Below, one piece after another: positions 62,378-64,000 of a stretch of DNA of 64,000 nucleotides. Every line of letters starts with the position of its first letter. The stretch's first letter is position 1. Source of the DNA: Vibrio agarivorans (GTDB lineage: Bacteria; Pseudomonadota; Gammaproteobacteria; Enterobacterales; Vibrionaceae); NCBI RefSeq assembly GCF_030409635.1, contig NZ_JAUFQF010000002.1, forward strand, positions 248,001 to 312,000, read 5' to 3'. A model generated the notes under the pieces. It was not told where the DNA came from. It saw only the letters and a program-made list of their open reading frames with translations, and searched no databases. The position numbers and the translations under genes are program-made.

Positions 62378-63712
62378 TTGCAGTTTAAAGATTTGGGCCT
62401 AGACAATCGCCTTTTAAAGACACTTAACCACTACGATTTCCGTAAACCGACGGACATCCAGAAGCAGGCTGTGCCTGTGGTGATTGCAGGTAAGGATTTG
62501 TTGGCTTCATCAAAGACGGGTTCGGGTAAAACCTTAGCTTTCGTTTTGCCAATGCTGCACAAAGCGCTAAAGTCAAAAGCATTCTCTGCCAAAGACCCTC
62601 GCGCAGTGATCCTAGCGCCAACCCGTGAGCTTGCTAAACAGGTTTATGGTGAGCTGCGTTCTATGCTTGCTGGTCTATCTTACGAAGCGACCTTGATTCT
62701 GGGTGGTGAAAACTTTAACGACCAAGTTAAAGCGCTGCGCCGTTATCCTAAGTTTATTGTCGCGACGCCAGGACGCTTGGCCGACCACCTTGAGCATCGT
62801 TCGCTATTCCTTGACGGCCTAGACACTCTTATTCTGGACGAAGCTGATCGAATGCTGGATCTTGGTTTTGCTCCAGAGCTACGTCGTATTCATAAGGCAG
62901 CAAAGCACCGTCGTCGTCAAACCTTGATGTTCTCGGCCACACTGGATCATGCAGAGGTGAACGACATTGCTTCTGAGATGTTGAACGCACCGAAACGTAT
63001 TGCTATTGGTGTATCAAATGAAGAGCACAAAGACATTAATCAACGCTTTTATCTGTGTGACCACTTAGACCACAAAGAAGCGATCCTTGAGCGTGTGCTT
63101 GAAGAGGCGGAGTATCGTCAGCTGATTATCTTCACCGCCACTCGTGATGACACTGAACGTTTGTGTGCGAAGTTGAATGAGAAGAAGCTAAAAGCGGTTG
63201 CTTTGAGTGGTAACTTAAATCAAACCCAGCGCAACACGATCATGAGTCAGTTTGAGCGAGCGGTATTTAAAATTCTGGTCACTACTGATGTTGCATCGCG
63301 TGGTCTTGATATTGCTAACGTGACACACGTGATTAACTTCGATATGCCAAAACACACCGAAGAGTATGTTCACCGTGTTGGCCGTACTGGCCGTGCTGGT
63401 AATAAAGGCGATGCGATTTCTCTGGTTGGCCCTAAAGATTGGGCGAGCTTTAAACGCATTGAGACTTACCTGCAACAAGATCTCACCTTCTCAGTGCTTG
63501 AAGGCCTGAAAGGCAAGTTCAAAGGTATCAAGCCTCGCAAACCTGACTTACGCGGTAAGAAAGCAGACGCTACGAAAGTAAAAGGCAAAAAGAAACCCGT
63601 TCAGAAGAAAAAACCGGTTAAACGTGATAAGAGCTTCCACCAGAATGTGGCTGTGGGCGATGCTGTGTTTGTTCCTAAAAAGAAAGTCGCACCGAAAGTC
63701 GACGATGAGTAA
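62378..63712 (+). CDS. DEAD-box RNA helicase, probable TTG start
   Basis: A 444-residue helicase. N-terminal motif Q region FRKPTDIQKQAVPVVIAGKD, Walker A SSKTGSGKT, PTRELAKQ, TPGRL, DEADRMLD, SAT (FSATLDHAE), then GRTGRAG (HRVGRTGRAG). The C-terminal tail is highly basic (KGKKKPVQKKKPVKRDK), as in RNA-binding helicases of the RhlE/SrmB group. TTG 62378 has GGAG seven bases before it; the ATG 6 bases upstream is too close to that site, so the TTG is preferred. Probably a ribosome-assembly or cold-response enzyme. Confidence 0.88.
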   Translation: MQFKDLGLDNRLLKTLNHYDFRKPTDIQKQAVPVVIAGKDLLASSKTGSGKTLAFVLPMLHKALKSKAFSAKDPRAVILAPTRELAKQVYGELRSMLAGLSYEATLILGGENFNDQVKALRRYPKFIVATPGRLADHLEHRSLFLDGLDTLILDEADRMLDLGFAPELRRIHKAAKHRRRQTLMFSATLDHAEVNDIASEMLNAPKRIAIGVSNEEHKDINQRFYLCDHLDHKEAILERVLEEAEYRQLIIFTATRDDTERLCAKLNEKKLKAVALSGNLNQTQRNTIMSQFERAVFKILVTTDVASRGLDIANVTHVINFDMPKHTEEYVHRVGRTGRAGNKGDAISLVGPKDWASFKRIETYLQQDLTFSVLEGLKGKFKGIKPRKPDLRGKKADATKVKGKKKPVQKKKPVKRDKSFHQNVAVGDAVFVPKKKVAPKVDDE

Positions 63713-63737
63713 CTCGGCAACGGTATAGATGTAAAAG

Positions 63738-63769
63738 AAAGGGGTGGTCAATATGGCCACCCCTTTTTT
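63738..63769. terminator. Terminator between helicase and chemoreceptor genes
   Basis: AAAGGGGTGG (63738-63747) and CCACCCCTTT (63757-63766) followed by TTTTA. Confidence 0.82.
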
Positions 63770-63790
63770 ATCAGTAACTGCTATGAACAG

Positions 63791-64000
63791 TTATAACTTG
63801 AAGAAGCTCAATCGGTTCTTCTGATCTTCCGCGAGTGTTGACAGCTCGCGGCTTGCAGCAGCTGACTGATTAATACCAGTGACATTTTGATTGACGATAT
63901 CTTGAATGTTGATCACATTGCGGTTGATGTCTGCGGTGACTTGGCTCTGCTCTTCCGCTGCTGAGGCGACCTGAGTGTTGATACTGGTCATATCATTGAC
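63791..64000 (-). CDS. C-terminal end of a methyl-accepting chemotaxis protein (cut by window edge)
   Basis: About 70 residues of the signalling domain: NDMTSINTQVASAAEEQSQV (methylation-type helix with EEQ), NQSAAASRELSTLAEDQKNR and a short end LSFFKL. The frame continues past 64000. The sensory part lies outside the window, so the ligand is unknown. No pentapeptide receptor tail (NWETF type) for CheR/CheB is seen. Confidence 0.88.
   Translation of the reverse strand, partial: VNDMTSINTQVASAAEEQSQVTADINRNVINIQDIVNQNVTGINQSAAASRELSTLAEDQKNRLSFFKL

Overview
The window looks like a stretch of the second chromosome of a Vibrio, starting just beyond its replication-initiator gene. The first 136 bases are the 3' end of a + strand gene that, from its position, is probably rctB. 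Two perfect 13-bp sites of the chromosome II parS type (TTTACANTGTAAA) lie at 3347 and 14132. From memory, the order DUF3283 gene, YebC, 3-hydroxyisobutyrate-type dehydrogenase, malT, malP, malQ, glgB, ChiA-2-like chitinase, DUF368, plzD, DUF523/MerR/photolyase, lpp, DEAD-box helicase follows V. cholerae chromosome II. No rRNA, tRNA or CRISPR array was seen. The species cannot be named from this.

Layout. 1-3.4 kb: replicon-proximal small genes, a YebC-family regulator and an NAD-dependent dehydrogenase. 3.5-14 kb: maltodextrin/glycogen block (malT divergent from malP-malQ-glgB) with MalT boxes and possible CRP sites in the divergent promoter. 14-18.9 kb: an AEC permease, a frameshifted hydrolase, and a quinone-reductase/HxlR/peroxiredoxin group that shares an operator-like motif. 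19-23.2 kb: secreted multidomain chitinase and a MATE pump. 23.4-31.3 kb is the accessory part: dps, an outer-membrane barrel, and a 3.4-kb AT-rich insert bounded by a 47-bp direct repeat (46/47 identical) that is itself a hairpin. The insert holds the tail of a MazF-like toxin, a retron-type reverse transcriptase, a highly structured segment directly behind it, a frameshifted unknown gene and a secreted unknown protein. Next come a deleted porin gene, arfB, a PhzF-family gene and a frameshifted XRE-2TM gene.

31.3-42.4 kb: lipoprotein, DUF2805/Trp-rich pair, a large FAD/Fe-S D-lactate-type dehydrogenase, a four-gene Lap operon (lapC-lapG-lapD-lapB: type I secretion plus c-di-GMP-controlled adhesin release, with no adhesin gene here) and pdxH. 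42.7-49.1 kb: proline use (AraC regulator, putA, an inactive-looking ALDH-like partner, putP behind a 17-bp perfect hairpin). 49.2-57.4 kb: Lrp regulator, DUF445, Sel1 repeats, a copper-delivery operon (SCO, PCuAC and an unknown partner), popT (DUF368), plzD and yiaW-yiaV. 57.5-61.6 kb: a light/UV operon (DUF523-DUF1722, MerR/LitR type, photolyase, L,D-transpeptidase) with paired TGTACA operators. 61.7-64 kb: lpp, a DEAD-box helicase and the 3' end of a chemotaxis receptor.

Three genes between 15 and 31 kb are each broken by one base in a homopolymer run. This may be real decay or a sequencing artefact, and the reads would settle it. The most novel material is the RT island at 24.7-28.2 kb.
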